From Bdellovibrio sp. (GTDB taxonomy: Bacteria; Bdellovibrionota; Bdellovibrionia; Bdellovibrionales; Bdellovibrionaceae), in the NCBI GenBank assembly GCA_025359945.1, contig JANYDD010000053.1, forward strand, positions 23,156 to 87,155: a stretch of 64,000 nucleotides of DNA. Direction: 5' to 3'. A model generated the notes under the pieces. It was given only the letters and a program-made list of their open reading frames with translations, was not told where the DNA came from and did no database searches. Position 1 is the first letter of the stretch. Each line of letters begins with the position of its first letter. The position numbers and the translations under genes are program-made. Positions 25,888-35,550 of the stretch are shown here, piece by piece.

Positions 25888-26544
25888 ATGAAGAATTTTT
25901 TATCCTTCCCGATCATTTTGTCTGTAGCGTTGGGCATGAGTTTTACTCTTCATTCCAAGATAGCTAAAAGTGCAGAGTATGAAGAGATGACTTACGACGA
26001 ATTAGTCAATCGCTTGCAAAAGAAAAAAAATAAACCCCTAGAAACAAATCGAGATTCTTTAGAGGATATTCAGTTACATGCCGGGTTTGGGCTGATCAAT
26101 TCCGTCAACACAATTGAAATTAACGACATTAAAAAATCAAAGGATCAGGCGGGCTTTCAAATCTCTTTTGGGATCGATCTTTTTTCGCCCTATTTTTTAT
26201 GCGAAACTACTTTAAGAAATTATGAAAACGCAATGATCGGATCGCAGACACGCAATCTTCGCGAACTAGAACTTAAAGTTTTGCATCGCGATTTATTTTC
26301 ACCACAATTGGGGTATCGATTAGGTCTAGGAATTTCAAATCGCTCGATTCGTATTTCAGATCCACAGCAAAATATCTATTTAACTGAAACCAGCCCAGCA
26401 GGCCTTCTAGTTTTTGGAATGGAAGCTTTGCTGACGAAAAACTTAAGTTTTGGTCTTGATCTGAATCAAAAATGGGCACTGGTCACCCGGACCGCCGACA
26501 AGCAAGCCCTAGACTTTACAATGAGAATGGACACTCACTTTTAA
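25888..26544 (+). CDS. Predicted outer-membrane beta-barrel protein
   Basis: 218 aa. Signal peptide at residues 1-28 (FLSFPIILSVALGMSFTL, cleavage near KSAEYEE), a charged linker (TYDELVNRLQKKKNK), then alternating strands (QLHAGFGLIN, GFQISFGIDLF, LGYRLGLGISN) and a terminal Phe (MRMDTHF). This is the standard small-barrel architecture; the function is unknown. It is preceded by the start of a divergent leftward block and followed by a membrane protein on the same strand 100 bases later. Confidence 0.7.
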   Translation: MKNFLSFPIILSVALGMSFTLHSKIAKSAEYEEMTYDELVNRLQKKKNKPLETNRDSLEDIQLHAGFGLINSVNTIEINDIKKSKDQAGFQISFGIDLFSPYFLCETTLRNYENAMIGSQTRNLRELELKVLHRDLFSPQLGYRLGLGISNRSIRISDPQQNIYLTETSPAGLLVFGMEALLTKNLSFGLDLNQKWALVTRTADKQALDFTMRMDTHF

Positions 26545-26643
26545 GATCTATGAAAAGCAAAAAATATTTGCTTCCAATGACCAATTTAAAAGTGTGAAAT
26601 AAACCAGCTTGAATTCAAACCCCTTTCACTTCAACATAGATTT

Positions 26644-27252
26644 ATGAACGCCATGAAATTTCACCTTAAAGACTTGTTCAATTTGCTGATCAAGTTTTTA
26701 AAAAATCCTATTGATGAAATCAAATCTCCTCCGGACTGGGGCTGGAAAAAGCTTCTGGTCACCCATGTTTTGATTACCTTTGTGGTGGGATTTTTTTTGA
26801 CCTTGCTTGAAATGGGATTTACCAGCCGCGAATTTTCGATGACTGGATTAGTTTTAGGAACTACATCTCGCGTGATCCTGACTTTTTTTACCGCAATGAT
26901 AACAAGTTTATTTTTCTTTTATTCGCTTCAAGTTTTTATGGATCAAAAAGTTCTGTTTCGAAAAATATTTACAGTGGTCTTCTTTTCACTTTTGCCTTTT
27001 TTTATTTTTCAAATTGTCAGGCCGTTTTCATCGGTGGTCGACTTGATTGGCTTTGGATTTACCGCTTTTTTATTGATTGTAGGATTGGTTGAAAATTTTA
27101 GTCTCGAGAAAAAAGTAGCTATAAAACTGATCGGGGCTCTTTACGCGCTATTTTTTGTTGTCTGGTTGATTGGACACTTGGATGAAGACCGAAGCAGCCG
27201 AAATATCGACAAAATTAAATGGCAAGCCCCAGAAGTTCAGCTGGGAAATTAA
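26644..27252 (+). CDS. Polytopic membrane protein (Yip1-like topology)
   Basis: 202 aa with a soluble N-terminus of about 40 residues containing NPIDEIKSPPDWGW, then five hydrophobic helices and a short charged C-terminus. The N-terminal amphipathic stretch plus five helices resembles Yip1-domain proteins, but no diagnostic motif is present, so this is only a topology match. No recognised enzyme motif. The end of the gene abuts the pseudogene fragment at 27251. Confidence 0.6.
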   Translation: MNAMKFHLKDLFNLLIKFLKNPIDEIKSPPDWGWKKLLVTHVLITFVVGFFLTLLEMGFTSREFSMTGLVLGTTSRVILTFFTAMITSLFFFYSLQVFMDQKVLFRKIFTVVFFSLLPFFIFQIVRPFSSVVDLIGFGFTAFLLIVGLVENFSLEKKVAIKLIGALYALFFVVWLIGHLDEDRSSRNIDKIKWQAPEVQLGN

Positions 27253-27331
27253 AAAAATTGCTTTTGCGTGTTTTGCAAAACGCAAAGAAACGTTTATCTT
27301 AAAACGCCTTACCACTTCGTTTAATACTTTA
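27251..27331 (+). pseudogene. Broken partial copy of the CxxC membrane protein gene
   Basis: About 80 bases match the first part of the minus-strand gene ending at 25576 (its 25567-25488), with roughly 80 % identity by eye. One frame still reads KNCFCVFCKTQRNVYLK, against KNCFCAFCKTPRKVYLK in the intact gene. After that an extra A (run of four instead of three) shifts the frame, where KRLTTSFNTL aligns with KRRTNSFNIL. The start codon is also lost (ATT for TTG), and similarity then ends. The two copies are in opposite orientation, 1.7 kb apart. Confidence 0.65.
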
Positions 27332-27405
27332 CCTTTTTTTTCCAATTTTTGATCGGTACAACCCAGGTCAGTGCTTAGTCAGTCGAAAAAAGGTGTCCAA
27401 TACTC

Positions 27406-27906
27406 TTAGTTGGAAACTCCTGTTGAACCAAAGCCACCAGCTCCGCGCCCAGTGTTTGATAAGTCTTCGACGAGCTCTAGATTTCCTTGAACCACTGGGG
27501 CTAAAATCAATTGAGCAATTCGATCCTGATCTTCAATCAGAATATCTTCTTGGCCCAAATTGATCGCGATAATTTTTACTTCTCCCCGAAAATCCGCATC
27601 AATCGTTCCTGGGGTGTTCACCAATGACAATCCTTTTTTTAATGCTAAACCACTGCGCGGCCTAGCTTGAATCTCGTATCCATCGGGAATTTCAAAACTT
27701 AACCCCGTCGGAACTAAAATCCTTTGCATGGGCTTTAAATGGATTTTTTCACCGCTTAGCTGAGCCCGAACGTCAAACCCACTGGACTTGGCCGTTTCAT
27801 ATTTTGGAAGTTCACCAGAAAAATGGGCCCATTTTTTTATTTTAAGGGTTAGGGGTTTACGAATTGTCAGATCTTCCGCGCGAAACGTTTCACCTTTTTT
27901 GTCCAT
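27406..27906 (-). CDS. dut: Deoxyuridine 5'-triphosphate nucleotidohydrolase
   Basis: Hydrolyses dUTP to dUMP, keeping uracil out of DNA and supplying thymidylate synthesis. The five trimeric dUTPase motifs are present: GFDVRAQL, PRSGLALKKGL, NTPGTIDADFRGE, DRIAQLIL and the C-terminal P-loop-like GRGAGGFGSTG. 166 aa includes about 20 extra N-terminal residues. The start overlaps the M16 peptidase stop by 17 bases, making it the last gene of the leftward pnp block. Confidence 0.96.
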   Translation of the reverse strand: MDKKGETFRAEDLTIRKPLTLKIKKWAHFSGELPKYETAKSSGFDVRAQLSGEKIHLKPMQRILVPTGLSFEIPDGYEIQARPRSGLALKKGLSLVNTPGTIDADFRGEVKIIAINLGQEDILIEDQDRIAQLILAPVVQGNLELVEDLSNTGRGAGGFGSTGVSN

Positions 27907-29155
27907 GAATTAGCTCCTTTAAATTAAATTCAGTCGCTTGTGCGCCCATCAAGAAAATTCCCATTTTTTTTAAATCAAAATACTTTTCAATAAAAAAACC
28001 AATCGATTGCCGGCTGACTTTTGAAATCTGATTGATAATTTCATCAGGGGATTTATATTTTCCAAAAACCATCTCGTTGATGGCAATCGAGCTCATTCGA
28101 TTTTCAAGATCATCGGCGCCCAATAATAAATTTCCCGTGACTTGAGTTTTAAACATTTCAAGATCCGAAGTTTTTACTGAACTTTTCTTAAGACGATCAA
28201 ATTCAGAACAAATTAGTTGGACTACTTTTTTCATATTTTTGGGTTCACAGCTTGCAGAAACATGAATCAATCCAAAATCAATATAGGTGTGCAATGAACT
28301 ATAAATGGAATAAGTCAGTCCCCGCTTCTCACGAATCTTTTGATAAAGTTTGGAAGTCATTCCACCGCCCAAAAGCGCGTTCACGATAAAGGCCTCGAAT
28401 CGAAAACTGTCTTTAAAACTCGAACACGGCAAACCCAACAACAAATGAAGTTGTTCGATAGGCTTTTCTACGGCACAAAAAACCGGTTGATGTTTAGGCT
28501 TCGCCTTTCTGACTGGCGGTTTGCCTGCTTTCTTTGAACCTAAAAGTTTTTCCACCATCGCGACAAAGTCGCCGTGATCAATATTGCCCGCAGCACTAAC
28601 AATAATCCGCCGGCCGCAATAAAGAGATTCATAAGCTTTTCGAACGGAACCTAGTTTCATCTGACTAATGGATTCTTTGGTACCTAAGATCGGACGACCC
28701 AATGGATGCTTTAAAGCTTCTTCGTAATACCGATCGAAAATCAGATCTTCGTGCTGATCATCGGACATTTGGATTTCTTGAAGGATAACTGATTTCTCTA
28801 GTTCAAACTCTTCTTGGCTGATTTTCATATGGCTGATTAAATCAGACAAAACATCCAAACTTTGCGTCCAATGTTCTTTTAAAACATGAGCATGGTAGCA
28901 GGTATATTCTTTTGTCGTGTAAGCGTTCAGGTCCCCACCTAAAGATTCAAGGCTCTTTGCAATCTGATAGGCGGATTTGGTTTTGGTGCCTTTAAAGACT
29001 AAATGTTCGATCATGTGCGAAAGTCCAGCTTCTTCTGAACTCTCGTCGCGGGTTCCTTGCTCGATCCAAATTCCCATTGATACAGCTCGATTCGTGGGGT
29101 GAAATTCGGTCACCACTCGAATGCCGTTGGGCAATTCGGATTTTTTAAAAATCAT
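27890..29155 (-). CDS. M16 family zinc peptidase
   Basis: Pitrilysin/processing-peptidase-like metalloprotease, 421 aa. The inverted zinc motif HMIEHLVFKG (HxxEH) is at about residues 47-56, with the distal Glu in the region ELEKSVILQEI. The C-terminal half has the R-Y-type substrate segment KIREKRGLTYSIYS. It is a single-copy two-domain form like mitochondrial processing peptidase beta or YmxG/PqqL-type proteins. The gene follows pnp with a four-base overlap, an order also seen in several other bacteria. No signal peptide, so it is probably cytoplasmic. Confidence 0.93.
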   Translation of the reverse strand: MIFKKSELPNGIRVVTEFHPTNRAVSMGIWIEQGTRDESSEEAGLSHMIEHLVFKGTKTKSAYQIAKSLESLGGDLNAYTTKEYTCYHAHVLKEHWTQSLDVLSDLISHMKISQEEFELEKSVILQEIQMSDDQHEDLIFDRYYEEALKHPLGRPILGTKESISQMKLGSVRKAYESLYCGRRIIVSAAGNIDHGDFVAMVEKLLGSKKAGKPPVRKAKPKHQPVFCAVEKPIEQLHLLLGLPCSSFKDSFRFEAFIVNALLGGGMTSKLYQKIREKRGLTYSIYSSLHTYIDFGLIHVSASCEPKNMKKVVQLICSEFDRLKKSSVKTSDLEMFKTQVTGNLLLGADDLENRMSSIAINEMVFGKYKSPDEIINQISKVSRQSIGFFIEKYFDLKKMGIFLMGAQATEFNLKELIHGQKR

Positions 29156-31257
29156 GCATTCTCTTTTTGAAGTAGAACTTTTCGAGAAAGTTTTATTCGT
29201 CCGGCACGGTCGATATCTAAAACCTTAACGTCGATGGTCTCGCCCTCTTTCAAAGCATCGGTCACAGAACGCAAACGTTCGTGCGAGATCTCTGAAATAT
29301 GCAAAAGCCCCTGAGCATTTGGTAAGATTTCTACGAAAGCCCCAAAGTCCGTAATTTTAACGACTTTGCCTTTATAGTTTTTACCCACTTCGGCCTCGGC
29401 AACGATTTCATGAATTAAAGCAATCGCGCGTTTTGTGGCTTCGCTGTCTAACGATGCAATATGAATACGGCCATCGTCCTCGATATCGATTTTCACGCCT
29501 GTCTGTTCAATAATTCCGCGAATGACTTTTCCGCCAGATCCAATCACTTCACGAATTTTATCGACGTGAATTTGAATGGTTTCGATACGCGGAGCAAATT
29601 CTGAAATTTGACCACGAGGCGCTTTCATCACTTTTTCCATCTCGTCCAGGATATGAACCCGACCCAATTTGGCCTGATTTAAAGCATTCTCCATAATCTG
29701 GAAGCTAACGCTGTCGATTTTGATATCCATTTGCAAGGCCGTGATACCATTTGCAGTCCCAGCCACTTTAAAATCCATATCGCCCAAGAAATCTTCATCA
29801 CCTAGGATGTCCGTCAATATAGCGACTTTATCGCCCTCTTTGATCAGACCCATGGCAATTCCAGCTACGTTATTTTTTATGGGTACACCAGCATCCAATA
29901 AAGCTAAAGTTCCAGAGCAAACAGTTCCCATCGAGCTTGAACCATTGCTTTCCAAAACTTCAGCGACCAATCGCAAAGTATACGGAAATTTATCAAAATC
30001 CGGAAGAATGGGTTTAATCGCTCGCTCGGCTAAATTTCCATGACCAATTTCTCGGCGCCCTTGTCCACCAAATCTTCCCACTTCACCCACTGAAAACGGG
30101 GGAAAATTATAATGAAGCATAAATTTTCGTTTAGACTGACCCATCAATGAATCAATCATCTGTTCATCATCGCCAGTACCTAATGTCACAGTACCCAAAA
30201 CCTGCGTTTCACCGCGAGTGAACAAACCCGATCCGTGCGCTCGGGGAAGCATGCCCACTTCACAACTGATCGGACGAACTGTTTTTAAATCTCGTCCGTC
30301 AATGCGAGTCGCTGTTTCCAAAACCATTTGCCGAGAAACTTTATATTTAAGATCTTCAAATAAAAAAGAAAGCTCTTGGTTTCGTTTATCAGCAGCGGAT
30401 TTATCATCCACTGACTTCACCCATTTTTCTTCGGCCTCAGATAGCGCATGATCCATCGCCGAATATCGTTCTTTTTTCTCTTTAATCCGAAGTGCTTTTT
30501 CCAATTTTGGTTTCAAATCTTTCTCGACCAAAGTGCGAAAATCGCCATCGACTGTAAAAGCTTTGTAAGAACGCTTAGGAACAGATCCCATTTTTTCGCG
30601 AAGTTCATCTTGAGCATTGAACAAGGGAGTCAACGACTGATGACCAAACTTCAACGCGGCCATCACATCCGCTTCAGAAATAAATTTAGTTTCACCTTCC
30701 ACCATCAACAAACCATTTCGTGTTCCGGCAACGATGATGTCCATGTCCGAATTCAGCATCTGAGCCGCTGTGGGGTTAATCACAAATTCGCCGTCGATTC
30801 GCCCTACTTGCGCAGCCGCCGTCGGCCCTTCGAATGGAATGTCACTTAAGTGCAAGGCACACGAAGCCCCAAGACTTGCCAAAACATCAATAGGAAATGA
30901 TCCATCCGCGCTAAGCACCGTGGCCACCACTTGAGTGTCGTGACGGTACCCTTCGGGGAATTTGGGGCGAATAGGTCGATCGATCAATCGCGAGGTCAAC
31001 ACCGCTACAGTCGTGGGCTTGCCTTCTCGCTTAAAATAGCCGCCGGGAATTTTTCCTGTCGCGTAGAATTTCTCGACGTACTCAACCATCAACGGAAAAT
31101 AGTCGACTTTGGATTCTTCTTTTGAAGAAACCGCAGTCACCAAGACCATATTACTGCCGCAAGTTACTAAGACGGCGCCGTCGGCCTGTTTAGCCAGTCG
31201 TCCTGTTTCGATGGTGATTTGCTTTCCGCCTACAGATGTCGTCACTGTGGTTTTCAT
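29152..31257 (-). CDS. pnp: Polyribonucleotide nucleotidyltransferase (PNPase)
   Basis: 3'-5' phosphorolytic exoribonuclease, core of RNA decay. Two RNase PH domains (first with RLIDRPIRPKFPEG; second with RTHGSGLFTRGETQ-like RAHGSGLFTRGETQ and GRREIGHG), an alpha-helical linker, then KH (IREVIGSGGKVIRGI) and S1 (GKVVKITDFGAFVEIL) domains. 701 aa is standard. It follows rpsO by 76 bases, the conserved rpsO-pnp order. Confidence 0.97.
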   Translation of the reverse strand: MKTTVTTSVGGKQITIETGRLAKQADGAVLVTCGSNMVLVTAVSSKEESKVDYFPLMVEYVEKFYATGKIPGGYFKREGKPTTVAVLTSRLIDRPIRPKFPEGYRHDTQVVATVLSADGSFPIDVLASLGASCALHLSDIPFEGPTAAAQVGRIDGEFVINPTAAQMLNSDMDIIVAGTRNGLLMVEGETKFISEADVMAALKFGHQSLTPLFNAQDELREKMGSVPKRSYKAFTVDGDFRTLVEKDLKPKLEKALRIKEKKERYSAMDHALSEAEEKWVKSVDDKSAADKRNQELSFLFEDLKYKVSRQMVLETATRIDGRDLKTVRPISCEVGMLPRAHGSGLFTRGETQVLGTVTLGTGDDEQMIDSLMGQSKRKFMLHYNFPPFSVGEVGRFGGQGRREIGHGNLAERAIKPILPDFDKFPYTLRLVAEVLESNGSSSMGTVCSGTLALLDAGVPIKNNVAGIAMGLIKEGDKVAILTDILGDEDFLGDMDFKVAGTANGITALQMDIKIDSVSFQIMENALNQAKLGRVHILDEMEKVMKAPRGQISEFAPRIETIQIHVDKIREVIGSGGKVIRGIIEQTGVKIDIEDDGRIHIASLDSEATKRAIALIHEIVAEAEVGKNYKGKVVKITDFGAFVEILPNAQGLLHISEISHERLRSVTDALKEGETIDVKVLDIDRAGRIKLSRKVLLQKENA

Positions 31258-31333
31258 AGTCTTTTTTTCTCCTTAAAAAAATGCGAAGAGACCATTCGTC
31301 GCTGAAATTAAACTTTTAACTAGTTTAGAACGC

Positions 31334-31603
31334 TTATTTTCGAATTTCGAGTTCTTTGATCAAACCTTCATATTTTTTGGTGTCGACGCGCTTCAAGTAA
31401 TCCAAAAGTTTACGGCGTTGATTAACGGCTTTCATCAAACCGCGAACCCCGTGAAAGTCTTTTTTGTGAGTTGTAAAATGAGAACTCATCTCGTTAATTT
31501 TAGCGGTCAAAAGTGCGACCTGCACTTCCGAGCTCCCAGTATCAAGCTCGTTTCTACCAAATTTTTTGAGAATATTTTCTTTTTGCTGTTTTGCGACCGC
31601 CAT
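31334..31603 (-). CDS. rpsO: 30S ribosomal protein S15
   Basis: Primary 16S rRNA-binding protein of the small subunit platform, 89 aa. It shows the family pattern [19 protein letters not shown], then [20 protein letters not shown] and [19 protein letters not shown]-type site before the ATG. It lies between truB and pnp as in many bacteria; S15 often autoregulates, but the short leader here shows no structure I can name. Confidence 0.97.
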   Translation of the reverse strand: MAVAKQQKENILKKFGRNELDTGSSEVQVALLTAKINEMSSHFTTHKKDFHGVRGLMKAVNQRRKLLDYLKRVDTKKYEGLIKELEIRK

Positions 31604-31722
31604 TAAGGTCTCCTTTTTTTTGTTACTGATTTTAATTTTTTTCCATAGCCTAATTCATCGTCATGGCTGTCGATGATTACGCCAAACCTTCTCCAGGTAT
31701 TACTCTGTGGATTCGTTTCAGG

Positions 31723-32637
31723 TCAATACTGAAATACCCGACGAAGGTGAAACCCAATTTCTTTTTCCAGCTCTACCAAGGCCAAAAGTCTTTCAGAATT
31801 TTTTGACATCAGCTGAACTGGCATCGGTCGATCCGCATCCACCCGACTGATTAATTCTAACTTGACCCGGTGAGGGATCGAACCGTTGCGCACTAAAAAT
31901 TCTTCCCGCCCATCGACATAAATCCTGATCAGATGGCCCAACGCCTGCGACAACGGAATAAAAAAAGGACTTGCCGTTTCTTGAGCTATCAAATCTCGGC
32001 GGTCAGCCAACTGCTCTAAGGTCACTGCGTTTTTTAGTTGGAAATGACCGACTTCAGTTCTTTGCAATTCTAATAGATGCGCTCCCACATGAAGTTTTTT
32101 TCCCAGTTCGTGCACCCAGGATCGAATAAAACTTCCCGAAGTGCACTGAAGCGCTAACTCAAAATCCGGCAACTTCATTTGCACTTCAGACAAATCCTGA
32201 AACGTCATTTTTTTTAACGGCAGTGGAAAGCTTTCTCCCGCCCGAGCTTTGTCATAAAGCTTTTGACCGTCGACTTTCTTGGCTGAAAAGGCTGGTATCG
32301 GAAGGTCAAGCTCGCCCTGAAACATCTGAATAGCCTGGCGAACTTCTTTTTCTTGAAGATGATCAGTTTCTTTCTTTTCGGTAATTTGGCCGCTGCGATC
32401 CAGGGTGTCCGTGGTTTCGCCCAACCTTGCTTTCAAAGCATATTTTTTATTTTTTTCGATCATCAAAGCCGAGATTTTGGTGGCCTCTCCGACCAGCAAA
32501 ATCATTAATCCTGTGGCCAGCGGATCTAAGGTCCCCGAATGGCCCACACTTTGAATTTGCAAGATCTTGCGCACTCGGGCCACCACATCGTGAGACGTAA
32601 TGCCCTGGGGTTTATCAATTAAAAGCAGTCCATTCAT
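31723..32637 (-). CDS. truB: tRNA pseudouridine(55) synthase TruB
   Basis: Makes pseudouridine 55 in the T loop of tRNAs. N-terminal [18 protein letters not shown], catalytic Asp in GHSGTLDPLATGLM, and the KKYALKARLG segment are all present. The C-terminal portion contains CTSGSFIRSWVHELG and a PUA-like end. 304 aa is normal. It overlaps infB by four bases, so rbfA, which often sits between them, is not here. Confidence 0.96.
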   Translation of the reverse strand: MNGLLLIDKPQGITSHDVVARVRKILQIQSVGHSGTLDPLATGLMILLVGEATKISALMIEKNKKYALKARLGETTDTLDRSGQITEKKETDHLQEKEVRQAIQMFQGELDLPIPAFSAKKVDGQKLYDKARAGESFPLPLKKMTFQDLSEVQMKLPDFELALQCTSGSFIRSWVHELGKKLHVGAHLLELQRTEVGHFQLKNAVTLEQLADRRDLIAQETASPFFIPLSQALGHLIRIYVDGREEFLVRNGSIPHRVKLELISRVDADRPMPVQLMSKNSERLLALVELEKEIGFHLRRVFQY

Positions 32638-35537
32638 GCCGACTGGCTAGCCGACGATGAAATCGGCGCCGACAATTCTCGAGCCACTTCTTCTTTTACA
32701 AAAGCCTCGATCGCATCGCCCACTTTGATGTCGTTAAAGTTTTCAATGCCGATACCACACTCGAAACCTTCGGCGACTTCTTTAGTGTCGTCTTTGAATC
32801 GTTTCAATGATCCGATCTTACCTTCAACAATAATAGTTCCATTGCGAATCAAACGAACAGAATTAGACCTAGCAATTTTTCCCTGTACGACAGCACATCC
32901 AGCAATCGTTCCTGCTTTTGGAACGGTGAACACGTTTCGAACCTCGGCGCGGCCCATGATTTTTTCAACAATGGTGGGTTTCAAAAGACCCGTCATTGCT
33001 TTTTTCATTTCGTCGATTAATTCGTAAACAATTGAATAGGTTCTGATTTCCACGTGATTTTTCTTGGCGTGGTTCATCGCACCCAAATCCGGCCGCACGT
33101 TAAAACCGATAATCAACCCATTCGAAGTTGACGCCAATAAAACGTCGCTTTCATTAATACCGCCGACACCAGAATGAATAATTTTAACTTTCACTTCCGG
33201 CGTCGAAAGCTTTGCAAACATCCCTTGAAGAGCCTCTAGAGATCCTGCCACATCGGCTTTCAAAACTACGGAAAGCTCTTTCAAATCGCCTTGATTCATT
33301 TTCGAGAAAATTTCTTCTAAAGAAACTTTGGCTTGGGTGTCTTTGGTTTTTCGATTTTCATCAATTCGAACTTGGACCAAATCCTCGGCCGCTTTTTCGT
33401 CGATGACCACATCAAACCGGTCGCCGGCCTGTGGCACTCCATCTAAACCTTGAATTTCTACTGGCGAACTTGGCAGCGCGGTCTCGACACGCTCGCCTTT
33501 TTCATTCACTAAACTTCGAACTTTGCCCTTGGTCATTCCGGCAACGATGTGCTGCCCCACTTGCAAAGTTCCGTTCTGCACTAATAAAGTCGCAACGCTG
33601 CCTTTGCCTTTGTCCAATCTGGATTCAATCACAATTCCAGTGGCTGATCGGTCGGAGTTAGCTTTTAAATCCATCACTTGAGACAACAAAACAATTTGGT
33701 CCAGCAATTCTTGAATTCCAGTTTTTTTCAAGGCTGATACTGGAACAAAAATATTCTGACCGCCCCATTCTTCGGGAACAATCTCATACTCAGTTAATTG
33801 CTGTTTAATTTTTTCGATGTTGGCGCCGGGCTTATCCATCTTGTTAACCGCAATCATGATCGGAACTTTTGCGGTCTTAGCGTGATTAATAGCTTCGATG
33901 GTCTGTGGCATAACGCCATCATCAGCGGCAACGACGACGATGGCGATATCGGTTACGTTTGCACCTCGAGCTCGCATCAAACTAAAGGCTTCGTGGCCAG
34001 GAGTATCTAAAAAAGTAATCACATCTTGAGAATCTAACTTCACTTGATACGCACCAATGTGCTGAGTGATCCCACCGGCTTCGCCATCCGCCACTCGCGC
34101 TTTTCGAATCACATCCAACAGCGAAGTTTTACCGTGATCGACGTGACCCATGACCGCAACCACTGGCGGTCGTTTAATACTTGTGGCTTCTAGATTTCCA
34201 AAGGCCGCAACATCAACTAAATCTTTGGTGGTTCTTTGAACGTTTTGGGCTTCGAATTGAAAGTCCGGAACGATCAGCGAAATCGTTTCAAAATCTAAAA
34301 CCGTATTTAACGAAGCCATCACACCGTTTTTAATCAGAACTTTTATCAACTCCGGAGATTTCACTCCAAGCTCGTTGGCTAAATCAAAAACTTTCATCGA
34401 TCCAAAAACTTTGACCACTCGCTTTTTAGCCGAGGGTTGGGTGATCTGTGTTTGCAAGCTGGGACGATTCAATTGGCCCTTCTTTTTCTTGGGTTGGAAG
34501 ACCATTTCGCGTTTTCTAAATTCGGCGGCATCAAACTGCGCCACTTCACCTTCGGCGGCTGGTTTTGCACCACTCCCCTCGCCAGGGCCACCCTTCATCC
34601 TGCGTTTTTCTTCTTTTTTACGTTCGTTCTCCTCCATCATTGCGAAATCTGGTGGCGGAGGAGTTTGCGGACTTTGAATAAAGCCGGCTCTTAAATTCCC
34701 TTTGGGACGAGCACCTGTTTGTTGTGCGCCAAACGAAGGCCGTTGATCGGGGCGCGGTGAATATCCACCCTGCTGGCTAGAATTGGGATTGTTTTTCGCC
34801 ACTCGGCTAAGATCCATGCGGCCGACAATATTTCTTTTCTGAGCGGGCATCTCGCTTGAAACACCACTTTGTCCGATGGCGACTTCTTTTTTTCTAGAAA
34901 TAAATTTTTTCTCTGCAGCGGCCGCAGTGGCTTCCGGGGTTAAAGCACCGGTCATTCCTGCGGTGGCCGCAGCTGGTGTAGCGGAAATCCCAGGTGCTGC
35001 TGCGGCAGCAGAAGGAACTGCAGCTCCAGGGCTTGCGGTATTCGCCGCAGCGGGATGAGCCGCGGGCGCCACCACTACTAATTTTTGCTCAAGCTTTTGC
35101 GAAGCTTCAACTTGCGCAAATTCAGCCGAAGCTTCGGGCGAGTCCGTGTCTGTTTCGGTTTCAACTTCAACAGCTTTTGTCTTTCTTCGAACCACAGAAC
35201 CTGTGCTGGCCTTGAAGACTGGCTTCTCTTCCTCGGTGGCTGCACCAACGGGCGTGGCAGTAGTTTTCTTTGCCACTTTAACTGGCCCAGCGGGTTTAGT
35301 TGGTTTTTGGATTTGCTTTGGGGCTTTCGTCGCTTCAGTTTCGTTGGCGGCAGCTTTTTTCTTTACTACCGGTTTTTTTACCGAAGTAAGTCTAGAACGA
35401 ATGACCGTTAAAACCTCGGGCTCAAGCTCTGACATATGAGACTTTACAGGCAGCTGCCACTCTCTGATTTTGTCCATCAAAGCCAGGGGAGTCATGCCAA
35501 TCTCTTTAGCAAACTCAAACACTTTTGGGTTATTCAC
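32634..35537 (-). CDS. infB: Translation initiation factor IF-2
   Basis: GTPase that brings initiator tRNA to the 30S subunit. N-terminal IF2_N helix ([20 protein letters not shown]) is followed by a 330-residue low-complexity linker rich in Ala, Lys and Pro, a second IF2_N copy ([20 protein letters not shown]), then the G domain with [22 protein letters not shown] and NKMDKP, and domains II-IV. I start at GTG 35537: it has AAGGAG nine bases upstream and begins with the family-type N-terminus. The open frame to 35609 overlaps nusA. 967 aa. Confidence 0.96.
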   Translation of the reverse strand: MNNPKVFEFAKEIGMTPLALMDKIREWQLPVKSHMSELEPEVLTVIRSRLTSVKKPVVKKKAAANETEATKAPKQIQKPTKPAGPVKVAKKTTATPVGAATEEEKPVFKASTGSVVRRKTKAVEVETETDTDSPEASAEFAQVEASQKLEQKLVVVAPAAHPAAANTASPGAAVPSAAAAAPGISATPAAATAGMTGALTPEATAAAAEKKFISRKKEVAIGQSGVSSEMPAQKRNIVGRMDLSRVAKNNPNSSQQGGYSPRPDQRPSFGAQQTGARPKGNLRAGFIQSPQTPPPPDFAMMEENERKKEEKRRMKGGPGEGSGAKPAAEGEVAQFDAAEFRKREMVFQPKKKKGQLNRPSLQTQITQPSAKKRVVKVFGSMKVFDLANELGVKSPELIKVLIKNGVMASLNTVLDFETISLIVPDFQFEAQNVQRTTKDLVDVAAFGNLEATSIKRPPVVAVMGHVDHGKTSLLDVIRKARVADGEAGGITQHIGAYQVKLDSQDVITFLDTPGHEAFSLMRARGANVTDIAIVVVAADDGVMPQTIEAINHAKTAKVPIMIAVNKMDKPGANIEKIKQQLTEYEIVPEEWGGQNIFVPVSALKKTGIQELLDQIVLLSQVMDLKANSDRSATGIVIESRLDKGKGSVATLLVQNGTLQVGQHIVAGMTKGKVRSLVNEKGERVETALPSSPVEIQGLDGVPQAGDRFDVVIDEKAAEDLVQVRIDENRKTKDTQAKVSLEEIFSKMNQGDLKELSVVLKADVAGSLEALQGMFAKLSTPEVKVKIIHSGVGGINESDVLLASTSNGLIIGFNVRPDLGAMNHAKKNHVEIRTYSIVYELIDEMKKAMTGLLKPTIVEKIMGRAEVRNVFTVPKAGTIAGCAVVQGKIARSNSVRLIRNGTIIVEGKIGSLKRFKDDTKEVAEGFECGIGIENFNDIKVGDAIEAFVKEEVARELSAPISSSASQSA

Positions 35538-35550
35538 GATCGGGTTCTCC

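Noticed and set aside
26555..26573. AAGCAAA/TTTGCTT hairpin after the beta-barrel gene
   Set aside because: AT-rich short stem with no following T tract; not a convincing terminator.
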